Assembly (NCBI RefSeq): GCF_028532485.1
Contig: NZ_CP116942.1
Span: forward strand, 248,001 to 312,000
Source: Iamia majanohamensis
GTDB taxonomy: Bacteria; Actinomycetota; Acidimicrobiia; Acidimicrobiales; Iamiaceae
Length of the DNA stretch: 64,000 nt
Direction of reading: 5' to 3'
Shown here: piece after piece, positions 1 to 8,506 of the stretch
How positions within the stretch are numbered: the stretch's first letter is position 1
How the letters are laid out: every line of letters begins with the position of its first letter
Translations under genes and position numbers: made by a program
The notes under the pieces: generated by a model
Told to the model about the DNA's origin: nothing
The model's database searches: none
Seen by the model: the letters and a program-made list of their open reading frames with translations, nothing else

Positions 1-480
1 GGCCCGGTCGGTGAGGCGGTCGAAGGCGCCCGGGTCGATGCGGCTGAGGGCGTCGTCGAAGCTGGGCGCCAGGGTCCCGCCGTCCTGGCCGAAGCTGACG
101 TCGCCCTCCACCGTGTCGAGCGGGTGCACCACCACGATGGCGGTGTCGGGCCGGGTGCGCTCGATGACGAGCCCGGCCCAGTCGTCGATGACCGAGAGGG
201 GGGCGTTCAGGAACCCGGCGTTGAAGGCGGGCTCGCCGCCCGCGGCGGTGAAGGTCGCGGGGATGAACGCCCCGTCGAGCATCGAGTTGCCGAAGGCGAC
301 GGTGCGGGGCGGCGCGTCGCTGGCGGTGAGCTCGGCGGCCAGGTCCCACTTGTACTCGAGCTCGGGGTGGCCCCGCTCGTCGGTCTCGGGGATGTGGCCG
401 TCGATCAGGCGGGCCCCGCCCTCGGCCAGGAGGAGCACGGCCAGCACCGCGGCCAGCCAGCGGGCACGGGGGAGCCTCAC
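1..480 (-). CDS. SGNH-hydrolase-like membrane protein (3' end outside window)
   Basis: This partial gene shows 160 codons from a GTG at 480 and runs off the window start. Residues 8-20 form a hydrophobic N-terminal anchor. The motif FGNSM at about residues 63-67 (Ser66) matches the nucleophile block of SGNH/GDSL esterases and of DltD/AlgJ-like proteins, in the GNS rather than GDS form. The next gene upstream, 13 bp away on the same strand, has the same architecture, so the two look like tandem paralogues in one operon. The role is inferred to be extracytoplasmic acyl transfer or hydrolysis beside the MBOAT protein at 3650. The rest of the catalytic triad cannot be seen. Confidence 0.72.
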   Translation of the reverse strand, partial: MRLPRARWLAAVLAVLLLAEGGARLIDGHIPETDERGHPELEYKWDLAAELTASDAPPRTVAFGNSMLDGAFIPATFTAAGGEPAFNAGFLNAPLSVIDDWAGLVIERTRPDTAIVVVHPLDTVEGDVSFGQDGGTLAPSFDDALSRIDPGAFDRLTDRA

Positions 481-493
481 GGTCCGGTCCCGC

Positions 494-1771
494 TCAGGCG
501 CCGGCGTCGAGCGCCACGGCCAGCTCGCGGCTGAAGCGCTCGCTGCCGAGCCGGTTGAGGTGGGCCACGTCGGCGAAGGCGTCGAGTGGGTAGCCGTCGG
601 CCGACAGGTCGAGGACCTCGACGTCGTACTCGGCGGCGATGGTCGTCATCTCGGCCACGCCGTCGGCCAGGCGGCCGGCTGCGGCCGGCTGCGAGGCGAG
701 GGTCTCGGTGGCGATCGGCGGCACCGCGACGACCACCTCGCGGCCGGGGGCGGTCACCGCGTCGAGGAGGGTCCGGAGGCGGCCGAAGCGGTAGTCGGCC
801 CGGGCCGCGGCCAGGGCCATGCGCCCCTCCAGCTCGGGGTTGCGGGTCTCGGCCAGGCTGCGGTCGTGGTACTGCTGGATGCCACCGGTGGGCCGCAGGT
901 TCCCCTGCCAGAAGGTGAGGTCGCGGGGGACGACCTCGCCGTCCTCCACCGTCGCCACCTCGGGGATGCCCTCGCGGGGCGGGGCGCCGCTGAGGGTGTC
1001 GCTCACCGCCCGGCCCAGGGTGCCGGGGTTCCGCAGCGACGAGCGGTGCTCGACGAGGGCCGAGGCGTCGCCCACCCGCTCCTCCAGCTGCTGGCCGGCA
1101 CTCGGGCGGAGGCGGTCGAGGGAGTCGTCGAAGGCGGCCTGCACGGCCTGGCTCCGTCCCTGGCCGGAGGTGACGTCGAGCAGGTCGAGGGGGTTGACGT
1201 CGAGCAGGTCGAGGGGGCTGACCCCGAGCACCAGGACCTCCGGGTCGAGCCCGTCGAGCACGAAGTCCTCGGCCCAGCGGGCCTGGGACCCGACCGGCGC
1301 CCCGACCAGGGCGGCGTTGTAGGCCCGGTCGTAGCTCCCCGAGGTGGTGGCGAAGGTCTCGGGTGACACGCCGGCGTCGGTCATCGAGTTGCCCAGGAAG
1401 ACCACCTCGGGCTGGTCGGCGACGGGACCGGCGGCCAGCTCCTCCAGCCGCTCGGACTTGAGCTGCATCTCGTAGCTGTCGCCGGTGAGCAGCGGGGGGA
1501 GGTGCGAGCTCACGACCCGGGCGAAGAGCTCGGCCACCAGCAGGGTCGCGACCAGGGCCACGATCGCCTTCTCGCCCAGCAGGAGGCGCGACCGGGGCCG
1601 GCTCGGGCGTCCACCCCGCCCGGCGGTGGCGGCCGCGGCCGGCCGAGGGGGGCGCCCGCCGGCGTCGGTGGCGCGCGCCGCGGGCTCGGCCGTGGCCGTG
1701 GCGGCGCGGGCCGACCCCGGCCCGGGCGCCGCGCTGGTCTCCTCGGATGTCGTGGGCCGGTCGGCTGCCAT
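494..1771 (-). CDS. SGNH-hydrolase-like membrane-anchored protein
   Basis: This protein has 425 residues. Residues 1-60 are a Pro/Ala/Arg-rich cytoplasmic tail, about 64-86 form one membrane anchor, and the rest is probably extracytoplasmic. The nucleophile block reads FLGNSMTD with Ser129, and a DVAH motif near residues 401-404 supplies the Asp and His of an SGNH triad, so it looks catalytically complete. Proteins of this kind (DltD, AlgX/AlgJ, PatB) partner with MBOAT acyltransferases in envelope polymer acylation. The cluster that starts divergently at 1817 contains exactly such an MBOAT and a carrier protein. A GGGGAG ribosome site precedes the ATG. The family is well supported, but the substrate is unknown. 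Confidence 0.78.
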   Translation of the reverse strand: MAADRPTTSEETSAAPGPGSARAATATAEPAARATDAGGRPPRPAAAATAGRGGRPSRPRSRLLLGEKAIVALVATLLVAELFARVVSSHLPPLLTGDSYEMQLKSERLEELAAGPVADQPEVVFLGNSMTDAGVSPETFATTSGSYDRAYNAALVGAPVGSQARWAEDFVLDGLDPEVLVLGVSPLDLLDVNPLDLLDVTSGQGRSQAVQAAFDDSLDRLRPSAGQQLEERVGDASALVEHRSSLRNPGTLGRAVSDTLSGAPPREGIPEVATVEDGEVVPRDLTFWQGNLRPTGGIQQYHDRSLAETRNPELEGRMALAAARADYRFGRLRTLLDAVTAPGREVVVAVPPIATETLASQPAAAGRLADGVAEMTTIAAEYDVEVLDLSADGYPLDAFADVAHLNRLGSERFSRELAVALDAGA

Positions 1772-1802
1772 GGGCTCCCCGCACAGGCGCGCGCTGCCCT
1801 CC

Positions 1803-1809
1803 TACACTA
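1803..1809. promoter_or_regulatory. Overlapping divergent -10 boxes
   Basis: The 7-bp stretch contains TACACT on the plus strand (8 nt before the GTG at 1817) and TAGTGT on the minus strand (a short leader before the ATG at 1771). The SGNH operon and the acyl-chain operon therefore appear to fire from one shared point and may compete or be co-regulated. Confidence 0.5.
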
Positions 1810-1816
1810 CGCAGCC

Positions 1817-2755
1817 GTGCCCGCCGTCTCCCTGGCGGCCCGGCCCGGCGAGGTGGTGGCCTTCCCCGGCCAGGGCGTCGACCCCGTGGCCGCCTGCGGG
1901 GTGCTCGACGCCCACGCCGGGCACCCGCTGGTGGCCCACCTGGCGGAGGTCACCGGGCAGGCCGCCTGGGCCCCCGCCGACCTGGCCGACACCCGCGTGG
2001 CCCAACCCGTCATCGTCGCCGCCGGGCTCCTCGCCGCGGCCGACGCCGGGCTCACCCCGGAGGGCGCCGCCCTGGCCGTGGGCCACAGCCTGGGCGAGAT
2101 CACCGCCCTGGCCTTCGCCGGGGCCCTCGACCCCACCGACGCCCTCGACCTGGTCGCGGCGCGGGCGGCCCTCGGCCACGAGGCCCACCAGGTCCGGCCG
2201 GGCCGGATGGTGGCCGCCCTCAAGCTCGACGCCGCCACCGTCGAGTGGGTCCGGCGCCGGGCGGTGGCCGACGCCGGCGGCGTGCTGGACGTGGCCGTGG
2301 TGAACGGTCCCGCAGCCCTCGTCCTGTCGGGGGACCGGGCCACGGCCGACCGGGCCGGCGACCTCGTCGCCGAGGCCGGGGGCGTGCCCCGCCGCCTGGG
2401 CATCGGCGGCGCGTTCCACTCCTCCCTGCTCGTCGGGGCCGTCGCGCCGTTCCGCGCCCGGGTCGCCGCCCTCGCCCCGGCCCCGCCCCGGGTGCCCGTG
2501 GCCCTGTCGACGGCCCCCGTGGTCGTCGGCCCCGGGCCCGAGGACCGCGGTCCCGACGACCTGCCCGAGCTGCTGGCCCGGGCCCTGGTCCTCCCGGTGG
2601 CCTGGGAGCGCACCCTGGACGTGCTGCGGTCCCGGGGTGCCCGCGCCGCGGTGGACGTGGGGCCGGGACGCACCCTCGCCAACCTGGCCGCCCACCTCCC
2701 GGTGCTCCCCTTCCGGGCCCTGGTCGACGCCCCGCCCGCCGCCGGGCCCCGCTGA
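1817..2755 (+). CDS. Malonyl-CoA:ACP transacylase-like protein (FabD family)
   Basis: The product is 312 residues, as expected for FabD, which loads malonyl units onto acyl carrier protein. It carries FPGQG (16-20), the GHSLGE nucleophile elbow with Ser91, an Arg at position 116 where FabD binds the malonyl carboxylate, and GAFHSS with His201. GTG is chosen because a -10 box (1803-1808) sits 8 nt upstream and FPGQG then falls at the usual distance from the N-terminus. It opens the plus-strand operon and is followed after 1 nt by the MaoC gene. This is probably a pathway-dedicated copy, since no other housekeeping fab genes are here. Another short acyl-CoA extender is possible. Confidence 0.85.
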   Translation: MPAVSLAARPGEVVAFPGQGVDPVAACGVLDAHAGHPLVAHLAEVTGQAAWAPADLADTRVAQPVIVAAGLLAAADAGLTPEGAALAVGHSLGEITALAFAGALDPTDALDLVAARAALGHEAHQVRPGRMVAALKLDAATVEWVRRRAVADAGGVLDVAVVNGPAALVLSGDRATADRAGDLVAEAGGVPRRLGIGGAFHSSLLVGAVAPFRARVAALAPAPPRVPVALSTAPVVVGPGPEDRGPDDLPELLARALVLPVAWERTLDVLRSRGARAAVDVGPGRTLANLAAHLPVLPFRALVDAPPAAGPR

Positions 2756-2756
2756 G

Positions 2757-3638
2757 GTGGAGGTCGGCGCCGCCTGGTCGGTGGCCGGGGTCGCGCCGAC
2801 CGCGGCCGACGACGCCCTCGTCGGCCGGGTCACGGGCTGGCCCGCGGACCCGGCGGTCGGCCCCTCGCCGCTGCGCTGGGCCCGGGTGGTGATGGCCGGG
2901 GTCAACGCCGTGGTCGCCGCCGCCGGCGAGGTCGACCCCCTGAGCCTGCGCCTGGTCGACGCCTGGCTGCAGGTCGCGCCCGGCCCGCCGCCGGACCCCG
3001 ACCGGGCCCCGACCTGGGTCGACCGGGCCGAGCCCGGCCGACACGTCGCGGCGGAGGCCCGGCTCCGGGAGGTCGTCGACCTCGGGGCCCTCACCGGCCT
3101 GCGCATCGACGTCGCGGTGGCGGCCGAGGACGGTGCGGACCTCGCCCGCGCCGGGCTCACCCTCGCCGGCCGGGGGGCCGGCCTCGCCGGGGGCACCCGG
3201 CCGGGCCCGCCCGACGGCCCCGGCCCGCCACCGGCCGGGGCCCCCGACGCCGCCCTCGAGCGTCGGGTGGAGGTGGGGGACGAGGCGGTGGCGGGCTTCT
3301 CCGGCTGGGTGGGCGACCCCACACCGATCCACACGGACCGGGAGGCCGCAGCGGCGGCCGGGCTCCGGGGTCCGATCGCCCCCGGCCTGTTCGTGCTCGG
3401 GGTGCTGGCCGCCCACGCGGCCGAGGCCGCCCGCCTGGCGGTCACCGGCGTCGGTGCCCGCTTCGTGCGCCCCGCGGTGGTGGGCGACGAGCTCACGGTC
3501 GGCGTCGGCGGCGCCGCGCCCGGTGCCGGTCCCCGCCTGCGGGCCACGGCGGTCGGGCCGGAGGGCCCGGTCGTGCGCCGGGCCTGGGTCGAGGTCGGCG
3601 GCCCCAGCGGCTCCGACCCGCCGGGCACGCTTCGGTAG
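2757..3638 (+). CDS. MaoC-like hot-dog dehydratase
   Basis: This is a 293-residue protein. The C-terminal part (about 165-270) is a MaoC hot-dog domain with the hydratase signature GDPTPIHTD (Asp187, His192) followed by GPIAPG. The N-terminal half resembles the non-catalytic hot-dog half of double-hot-dog enoyl hydratases, but that is weak. The expected reaction is dehydration of a 3-hydroxyacyl-ACP or -CoA. GTG at 2757 begins 1 nt after the fabD-like stop, implying translational coupling. In context it supplies the dehydration step between the ketoreductases and a reductase. No stand-alone enoyl reductase of the FabI or FabK type is present in the locus. Confidence 0.8.
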   Translation: MEVGAAWSVAGVAPTAADDALVGRVTGWPADPAVGPSPLRWARVVMAGVNAVVAAAGEVDPLSLRLVDAWLQVAPGPPPDPDRAPTWVDRAEPGRHVAAEARLREVVDLGALTGLRIDVAVAAEDGADLARAGLTLAGRGAGLAGGTRPGPPDGPGPPPAGAPDAALERRVEVGDEAVAGFSGWVGDPTPIHTDREAAAAAGLRGPIAPGLFVLGVLAAHAAEAARLAVTGVGARFVRPAVVGDELTVGVGGAAPGAGPRLRATAVGPEGPVVRRAWVEVGGPSGSDPPGTLR

Positions 3639-3649
3639 CCTCGCCGCCG

Positions 3650-5275
3650 GTGACGTTCAACTCCTTCCAGTACGCGCTGCTGCTGCTGTTCGTCGTCGCC
3701 GCGTTCTGGGCCCTCCGGCCCCCGGGCCGGCGCTGGTTGCTGCTCGTCTCGTCCTACGTCTTCTACGCATCGTGGGACGTCCGCTTCACCGCCCTGCTGT
3801 TCGTCTCCACCACCGTCGCCTTCCTCGCCGGCGGGGTGCTCAGCCGCAGCGACGACGACCGCACCCGCAAGCGGGTGCTGGCCGCGACCGTCGTCTTCAA
3901 CGTGGGGTTGCTGGGGTTCTTCAAGTACTTCAACTTCTTCATCGACAGCACCGAGGCCCTGCTCGACCGCCTCGGCACCACCACCCCCACCTGGGCCCTG
4001 CAGATCGCCCTGCCGGTGGGCATCTCGTTCTTCACCTTCCAGATGCTCTCCTACGTCGTCGACGTGTACCGGCGGGAGGCCGACGCCACCGACTCGTACC
4101 TGACGTTCCTGATCTTCGGGTCGTTCTTCCCGCACCTGCTGGCCGGGCCCATCTGCCGGGCTCGGCGCCTCATCCCCCAGCTGGGCTGCACCAAGCGGGC
4201 CCCGGACCCGACCCAGGTCGCCGAGGGCCTGGAGCTCATCCTCATCGGCCTCTTCCAGAAGGTGGCCGTGGGCGACGCCCTCAACCAGGCCACCGGCCCG
4301 ATCTTCGCCTCCTTCACCGACCCCGCCGTGGCCCGTCCGTCGTGGGCCACGCTGTGGGCCGCCACCCTGGCGTCGGTCATCCAGTTCGTCCTCGACTTCG
4401 CCGGCTACTCCAACATCGCCCGGGGCTCGGCCAAGCTCCTCGGGATCGAGCTGCCGTACAACTTCCGCCAGCCCCTCACCCGCTCCAAGGACTTCCAGGA
4501 CTTCTGGCGGCGCGAGCACATGACGCTGATGGCGTGGTTCCGCGACTACGTGTACCGGCCCCTCCACCGCCGCGACGCCAGCCCCTGGTACGACCACGGC
4601 GTCCTGCTGGTGCTCTTCGCCCTCTCGGGCCTGTGGCACGGCGCGGCCTGGGTGTGGGTCACCTGGGGCCTCCTCGTCGGCTCGGTGCTGGTCATCGAGC
4701 TGGAGGTCAAGCGGCGCCGCCACGCCCGCACCCGTGCCGCCCGGAAGGCGGAGCGGGCCGCCCAGCGCGAGGAGGAGCGGCGGGCCGCGGCCGGGGGACC
4801 GGTGCGCCTCGAACCCGACGCCGCCGCCCTCGACGACCCCGACGCCGCCCTGCTGGGCGAGGCCGACCACGTGGCCCCCGAGGCGGGCCCGCCGCTGGTG
4901 GTGCGGGCCCGGCCCCGCGCCCGCCCGAAGGCCGACCCGTGGTGGCGCAGCCTCCCGGTCCACACCTACGTCTTCGTGCTCATCGCCCTGCAGGTCGCGT
5001 GGATCCGCACCGGGGCCATCGGCTCGGGCCTGGAGCTCTACGGCGCCCTGTTCACCCCGTCCGCCGGGGGCATCGACGTCGACATGGCCTTCCTGTTCCT
5101 CTACGCCCTGGTGGCCATGGTGCTGACCGACAACCGCCAGGTGCAGATGGAGCGGGTCGAGGGCACCCCGGACCCGGTCACCCTGCCCCGGGCCGTGGGC
5201 TTCGGCGTCATGGTGGTGCTGATCGTCGTCTTCAGCGGCGCCCCGCCGCAGCCGTTCGTCTACTTCCAGTTCTGA
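3650..5275 (+). CDS. MBOAT-family O-acyltransferase
   Basis: This polytopic membrane protein of 541 residues carries the MBOAT hallmarks seen in AlgI and DltB: FWRREHMTLMAWFRDYVY, then the invariant His330 in SGLWHGAAW. MBOATs move an acyl group across the membrane from a carrier protein or CoA onto an exported acceptor. About residues 350-440 form a long charged Arg/Ala/Glu-rich insertion before the last membrane segments, probably cytosolic. The GTG start is fixed by a TAGCCT box at 3636-3641, 8 nt upstream, so it can also be transcribed without fabD and maoC. The ACP gene follows after 35 nt, supporting an ACP-linked acyl donor. Confidence 0.88.
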   Translation: MTFNSFQYALLLLFVVAAFWALRPPGRRWLLLVSSYVFYASWDVRFTALLFVSTTVAFLAGGVLSRSDDDRTRKRVLAATVVFNVGLLGFFKYFNFFIDSTEALLDRLGTTTPTWALQIALPVGISFFTFQMLSYVVDVYRREADATDSYLTFLIFGSFFPHLLAGPICRARRLIPQLGCTKRAPDPTQVAEGLELILIGLFQKVAVGDALNQATGPIFASFTDPAVARPSWATLWAATLASVIQFVLDFAGYSNIARGSAKLLGIELPYNFRQPLTRSKDFQDFWRREHMTLMAWFRDYVYRPLHRRDASPWYDHGVLLVLFALSGLWHGAAWVWVTWGLLVGSVLVIELEVKRRRHARTRAARKAERAAQREEERRAAAGGPVRLEPDAAALDDPDAALLGEADHVAPEAGPPLVVRARPRARPKADPWWRSLPVHTYVFVLIALQVAWIRTGAIGSGLELYGALFTPSAGGIDVDMAFLFLYALVAMVLTDNRQVQMERVEGTPDPVTLPRAVGFGVMVVLIVVFSGAPPQPFVYFQF

Positions 5276-5310
5276 CGCCCGGGGGCGGGGCGGGCGGTAG
5301 TGTCGCCCCG

Positions 5311-5568
5311 GTGAGCGTGACCGATGCCGAGATCCTCGAGTTCATCCAGGCCCAGGCGCACGAGATCCTCGACGCCGACCCGGCCGAGGTGACCCCCGAG
5401 GTCAGCCTGGCCAAGGACTTCGACGCCGACAGCATCGACGTCATCGAGATGGCGAGCGCGGCCGAGCGGCGCTGGGACATCACCATCGAGGACCACGAGG
5501 TCTACGACCTGACCTGCGTGGGCGACTTCGTGCACCTCATCGCGGGCAAGGTCGCCGCCTCCGGCTGA
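5311..5568 (+). CDS. Acyl carrier protein
   Basis: This acidic 85-residue protein has the phosphopantetheine attachment motif DADSIDVIE with Ser41 as the modified residue. The size and helix pattern are those of ACP/DltC-type carriers. A -10 box TAGTGT at 5298-5303 lies 7 nt before the GTG start. The stop overlaps the ATG of the next acyltransferase (TGATG), so the two are coupled. Its position between an MBOAT and an acyltransferase-3 gene, with FabD, FabG and ketosynthase genes in the same locus, suggests a private carrier for the acyl chain rather than the housekeeping AcpP. Confidence 0.9.
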   Translation: MSVTDAEILEFIQAQAHEILDADPAEVTPEVSLAKDFDADSIDVIEMASAAERRWDITIEDHEVYDLTCVGDFVHLIAGKVAASG

Positions 5569-6938
5569 TGGCCACCCCCGCGGCCGCCGGAGCGCCCCCG
5601 GCGCCCAGGCCGGCCTCGCGGCTGCGCCCCCCCAACGTCCCCAACCCGGCCATGGCCGGCATCCGGGGCCTGGCCGCCCTGGCGGTGCTCGTCTTCCACG
5701 TCGGCAGCCAGCCCGGCGGCGACGGCGAGCCGCTGCTGCGCGGCATCCCCGCCCAGTGGATCTCCCCGCTGGCCATCGTCGCCGTCGGCATCTTCATCGG
5801 CATGTCGGGCTTCTTCCTCTACCACCCGATGTCGCTGGCCCACCTCCAGGGCACCAAGCAGCGGCCCCTCGACTTCTACCTCGCCCGCCGGCTGGGCCGG
5901 ATCTACCCGCCGTACTGGGTGGCCCTCGTCGGCATCGTCGTCCTCTTCGGCTACACGGGGCTCACCGGCTGGGACTGGATCCCCGTCCTCACCCTCACCC
6001 ACGTCTACGACCCCCGCCTGGCCAACGTCGGGCTCTACGTCTCTTGGACCCTCGCGGTGGAGGCGACCTTCTACGTCACCCTCCCGATGTTCGCCTGGGT
6101 CCTGCGGCGCCTCGCCCCCCCGTCGCGGACCACGGTGCGCCAGCGCTTCCGGGCCCAGCTCATCGGCGTGGCCTGCGTGTACCTCACCGGGATCCTGTGT
6201 CGCACGCTCGTCCTGCTGGGCCCCGACAGCTGGCTCACCTACACCAAGTACGCCCTGTTCAACTTCCTCGACGGCTTCGGCGGGGGGATGCTCTTCGCCG
6301 TCCTGCTCAGCTGGCGCAAGGTGGGCCACGAGCTGCCCCGGTGGATGAGCTGGCTGGTCCGCCACCCCTGGGTGTGCCTGCTCTTCGCCCTCGAGCTCTA
6401 CTGGCTCGGCACCACCCTGGGCTTCCCGCCCGGCCTGGAGCTCACCGGCCTGCCCGCCGGCCGTCTCGCCCTGTTCGCGGTGTCGCTGCTGCTCATCATC
6501 CCGCTGCTGTGCCTGCCCGGCATCTTCGACGAGCACGGCACCTCGGCCTACCACCGGGTCTTCGGCAGCACCCCGCTGCTGTGGCTGGGCGGCATCTCCT
6601 ACGGCGTCTACCTCTGGAACCTGCCCTGGACACAGCAGCTGAGCACCCTCCAGCAGACCGGGACCACGACCTTCGGCAGCGACCTCATCGGCACCTGGAC
6701 GCTCACCGCGGACGTGCCCGGCGGCTTCTGGTTCCTGCTCGGCACCGTGTTCCTGGGCTCGGTGGTGGTCGCCGCGGCCAGCTACCTGCTGCTCGAGCAG
6801 CCCCTCATGGCCCGGGTGAAGCGCTACTTCGTCGCCGGGCGGGGCGCCCCCCGGATCCGGACCCCCGAGGGTGGCCCGCAGCGGGCGCCGGCCCCCGGCG
6901 TGCCGGTGGGCGGCGAGCCCGACCCCACCGAGATCTAG
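5568..6938 (+). CDS. Acyltransferase family 3 membrane protein
   Basis: This 456-residue integral membrane protein starts its conserved region with the family signature GIRGLAALAVLVFH (Arg33, His44), followed by about ten membrane segments. Acyltransferase-3 proteins (OafA, WecH type) acetylate or acylate cell-surface glycans or small molecules. It lacks a fused SGNH domain, but two separate SGNH proteins are encoded at 1-1771. The start overlaps the ACP stop, so this protein, the ACP and the MBOAT are probably made together. It could be a second transferase acting on the same polymer, or a modifier of the acyl chain itself. Confidence 0.87.
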   Translation: MATPAAAGAPPAPRPASRLRPPNVPNPAMAGIRGLAALAVLVFHVGSQPGGDGEPLLRGIPAQWISPLAIVAVGIFIGMSGFFLYHPMSLAHLQGTKQRPLDFYLARRLGRIYPPYWVALVGIVVLFGYTGLTGWDWIPVLTLTHVYDPRLANVGLYVSWTLAVEATFYVTLPMFAWVLRRLAPPSRTTVRQRFRAQLIGVACVYLTGILCRTLVLLGPDSWLTYTKYALFNFLDGFGGGMLFAVLLSWRKVGHELPRWMSWLVRHPWVCLLFALELYWLGTTLGFPPGLELTGLPAGRLALFAVSLLLIIPLLCLPGIFDEHGTSAYHRVFGSTPLLWLGGISYGVYLWNLPWTQQLSTLQQTGTTTFGSDLIGTWTLTADVPGGFWFLLGTVFLGSVVVAAASYLLLEQPLMARVKRYFVAGRGAPRIRTPEGGPQRAPAPGVPVGGEPDPTEI

Positions 6939-6947
6939 GGCGCCCCG

Positions 6948-7676
6948 CTAGAGGCCCATGGCCAGGCCGCCGTCGACGGGCAGCACGGCGCCGTTGACGT
7001 AGGACGCCTCCTCGGAGGCCAGGAACCGCACCGCGGCGGCCACCTCCTCGGGCCGCCCGGCCCGGCCCGCCGGGCAGATGTCGGTGGCCCAGGTCCGGAG
7101 GTCGTCGCTGGCGATGCCGAGCAGGTCGGTCTCCACCATCCCGGGGGCGACCACGTTGCAGGTGACCCCGCGGGGGCCGACCTCCCGGGTGAGCGAGCGG
7201 GCCAGGCCCGTGAGGGCGGCCTTGGAGGCGGCGTAGACCCCGGCGCCCGGCGCCCCGTAGGCGGCCACGATCGACGAGACGAACACGATGCGCCCCGAGC
7301 GGCGCCGGGCCATGGACGCCGCCGCCCGGCGGGCCAGGCGGAGCACGCCGAGCACGTTGGTGTCGAGCACCCGCAGGGCCTCCTCGTCGGTGGCCCGCAT
7401 GACCAGCTGGCGGGTGCCGATGGCGGCGTTGGCCACGAGCACGTCGACGGGGCCCAGCTCCCGCTCCACCTCGTCGTAGGCCGCGTCCACCGCCGCGGTG
7501 TCGGTGACGTCGCAGCGCACGGCCAGGAACCCCTCGGGCGGGTCGGTGCGGTAGGTGACCGCCACCCGGTCCCCGGCGGCGGCGAAGGCCTCGGCGCAGG
7601 CCCGCCCCAGGCCGCGGTTCCCGCCGGACACGAGCACCACCCGTCCGGGCCGGTCGGAGGGGGCGGCGTCGGCCAT
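6948..7676 (-). CDS. SDR-family oxidoreductase, FabG-like
   Basis: The 242-residue short-chain dehydrogenase has the nucleotide-binding motif GGNRGLG (18-24), the VFVSS serine block, the YAASK catalytic Tyr/Lys and a C-terminal PVDGG. The probable reaction is NADPH-dependent reduction of a 3-ketoacyl thioester. It lies on the opposite strand to the rest of the locus, convergent with the acyltransferase gene 9 bp away. A TACGCT -10 box at 7684-7689 is 7 nt from the ATG, indicating a leaderless message and separate control. It is one of two FabG-like enzymes here. It may be an unrelated dehydrogenase that merely neighbours the cluster. Confidence 0.8.
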   Translation of the reverse strand: MADAAPSDRPGRVVLVSGGNRGLGRACAEAFAAAGDRVAVTYRTDPPEGFLAVRCDVTDTAAVDAAYDEVERELGPVDVLVANAAIGTRQLVMRATDEEALRVLDTNVLGVLRLARRAAASMARRRSGRIVFVSSIVAAYGAPGAGVYAASKAALTGLARSLTREVGPRGVTCNVVAPGMVETDLLGIASDDLRTWATDICPAGRAGRPEEVAAAVRFLASEEASYVNGAVLPVDGGLAMGL

Positions 7677-7768
7677 CGGCGGGAGCGTACCGGTGTCCCG
7701 CCGGCCCGCCCGTCCCCGGTGGGGCGCGGTCGGCTCGGTCCGGGCCGGGGGCGGCCTACTGTCGGGTC

Positions 7769-8506
7769 GTGCCCGTGCCCGACGGCGTCCCGCCCACCGC
7801 CCTCGTCACCGGGGCGTCGGGTGCCGTCGGCGCCGCCGTCGCCGGCCACCTCTCGGGCCGGGGCTTCGCCGTCGGCCTGCACGCCCACGGCGGCCGCGAC
7901 GCGGCCGAGGGGCTGGCGGCCACCTTGCCCGGGCCCACCGCGGTCGTCACCGCCGACGTGGCCGACGCCGCCGCGGTGGAGGGCGCGGTCGAGGAGGTGG
8001 CCGGGCGCCTGGGCCCCGTCGGGGTCCTCGTCACCTGCGCCGGGGTCCGCGTCGACGGGCTCCTCAGCGCCCAGGACCCCGAGGTCTGGACCCGCACCGT
8101 CGCGGTCAACCTGCTGGGCACCTTCCACGCCTGCCGGGCGGTGCTGCCGGCCATGCTGAGGGCCCGGGCGGGGCGGATCGTGGCCGTCACCTCGCCCACC
8201 GCGACCCAGGGCCGCAGCGGGCAGACCGCGTACGGCGCGTCCAAGGCCGGGGTCGAGGGCCTGGTGCGGAGCCTGGCCCGGGAGGTGGGCCGCCGCCAGG
8301 TCACCGTGAACGCCCTCTCGCCCGGGTTCATCGAGTCGACCATCAACGCCTCGCTGCCCGACGACGTGGTCGACGAGCTGCGCGGCCGCACCGACCTGGG
8401 TCGCTTCGCCGTGCCCGACGACGTGCTGCCCGCCCTCGACATGCTGGTCGACTCGCCCTACGTCACCGGCCAGGTGGTCGGCGTGGACGGCGGCATCCGG
8501 CTGTGA
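7769..8506 (+). CDS. 3-oxoacyl-ACP reductase-like SDR (FabG family)
   Basis: This 245-residue SDR has TGASGAVG near residue 14, an NxxG-type region, the AYGASKAG catalytic Tyr/Lys block and a closing VDGGI. It matches FabG in length and motifs. The GTG start is 6 nt after a TACTGT box (7757-7762), facing away from the minus-strand SDR. Its stop overlaps the GTG of the luciferase-like gene. The expected job is the ketoreduction step for the two downstream ketosynthases. Confidence 0.85.
   Translation: MPVPDGVPPTALVTGASGAVGAAVAGHLSGRGFAVGLHAHGGRDAAEGLAATLPGPTAVVTADVADAAAVEGAVEEVAGRLGPVGVLVTCAGVRVDGLLSAQDPEVWTRTVAVNLLGTFHACRAVLPAMLRARAGRIVAVTSPTATQGRSGQTAYGASKAGVEGLVRSLAREVGRRQVTVNALSPGFIESTINASLPDDVVDELRGRTDLGRFAVPDDVLPALDMLVDSPYVTGQVVGVDGGIRL

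Noticed and set aside
1201-1240. Short tandem duplication encoding Leu-Asp-Val-Asn-Pro-Leu-Asp-Leu in the SGNH gene
   Set aside because: The in-frame duplication (SPLDLLDVNPLDLLDV) leaves the protein intact and seems to be a minor coding repeat.
1802-4963. A very long open frame on the minus strand opposite the fabD-maoC-MBOAT genes
   Set aside because: At this GC content stop codons are rare in antisense frames. The translation is low-complexity His/Gly/Arg/Glu, and the plus strand has recognisable protein families throughout.
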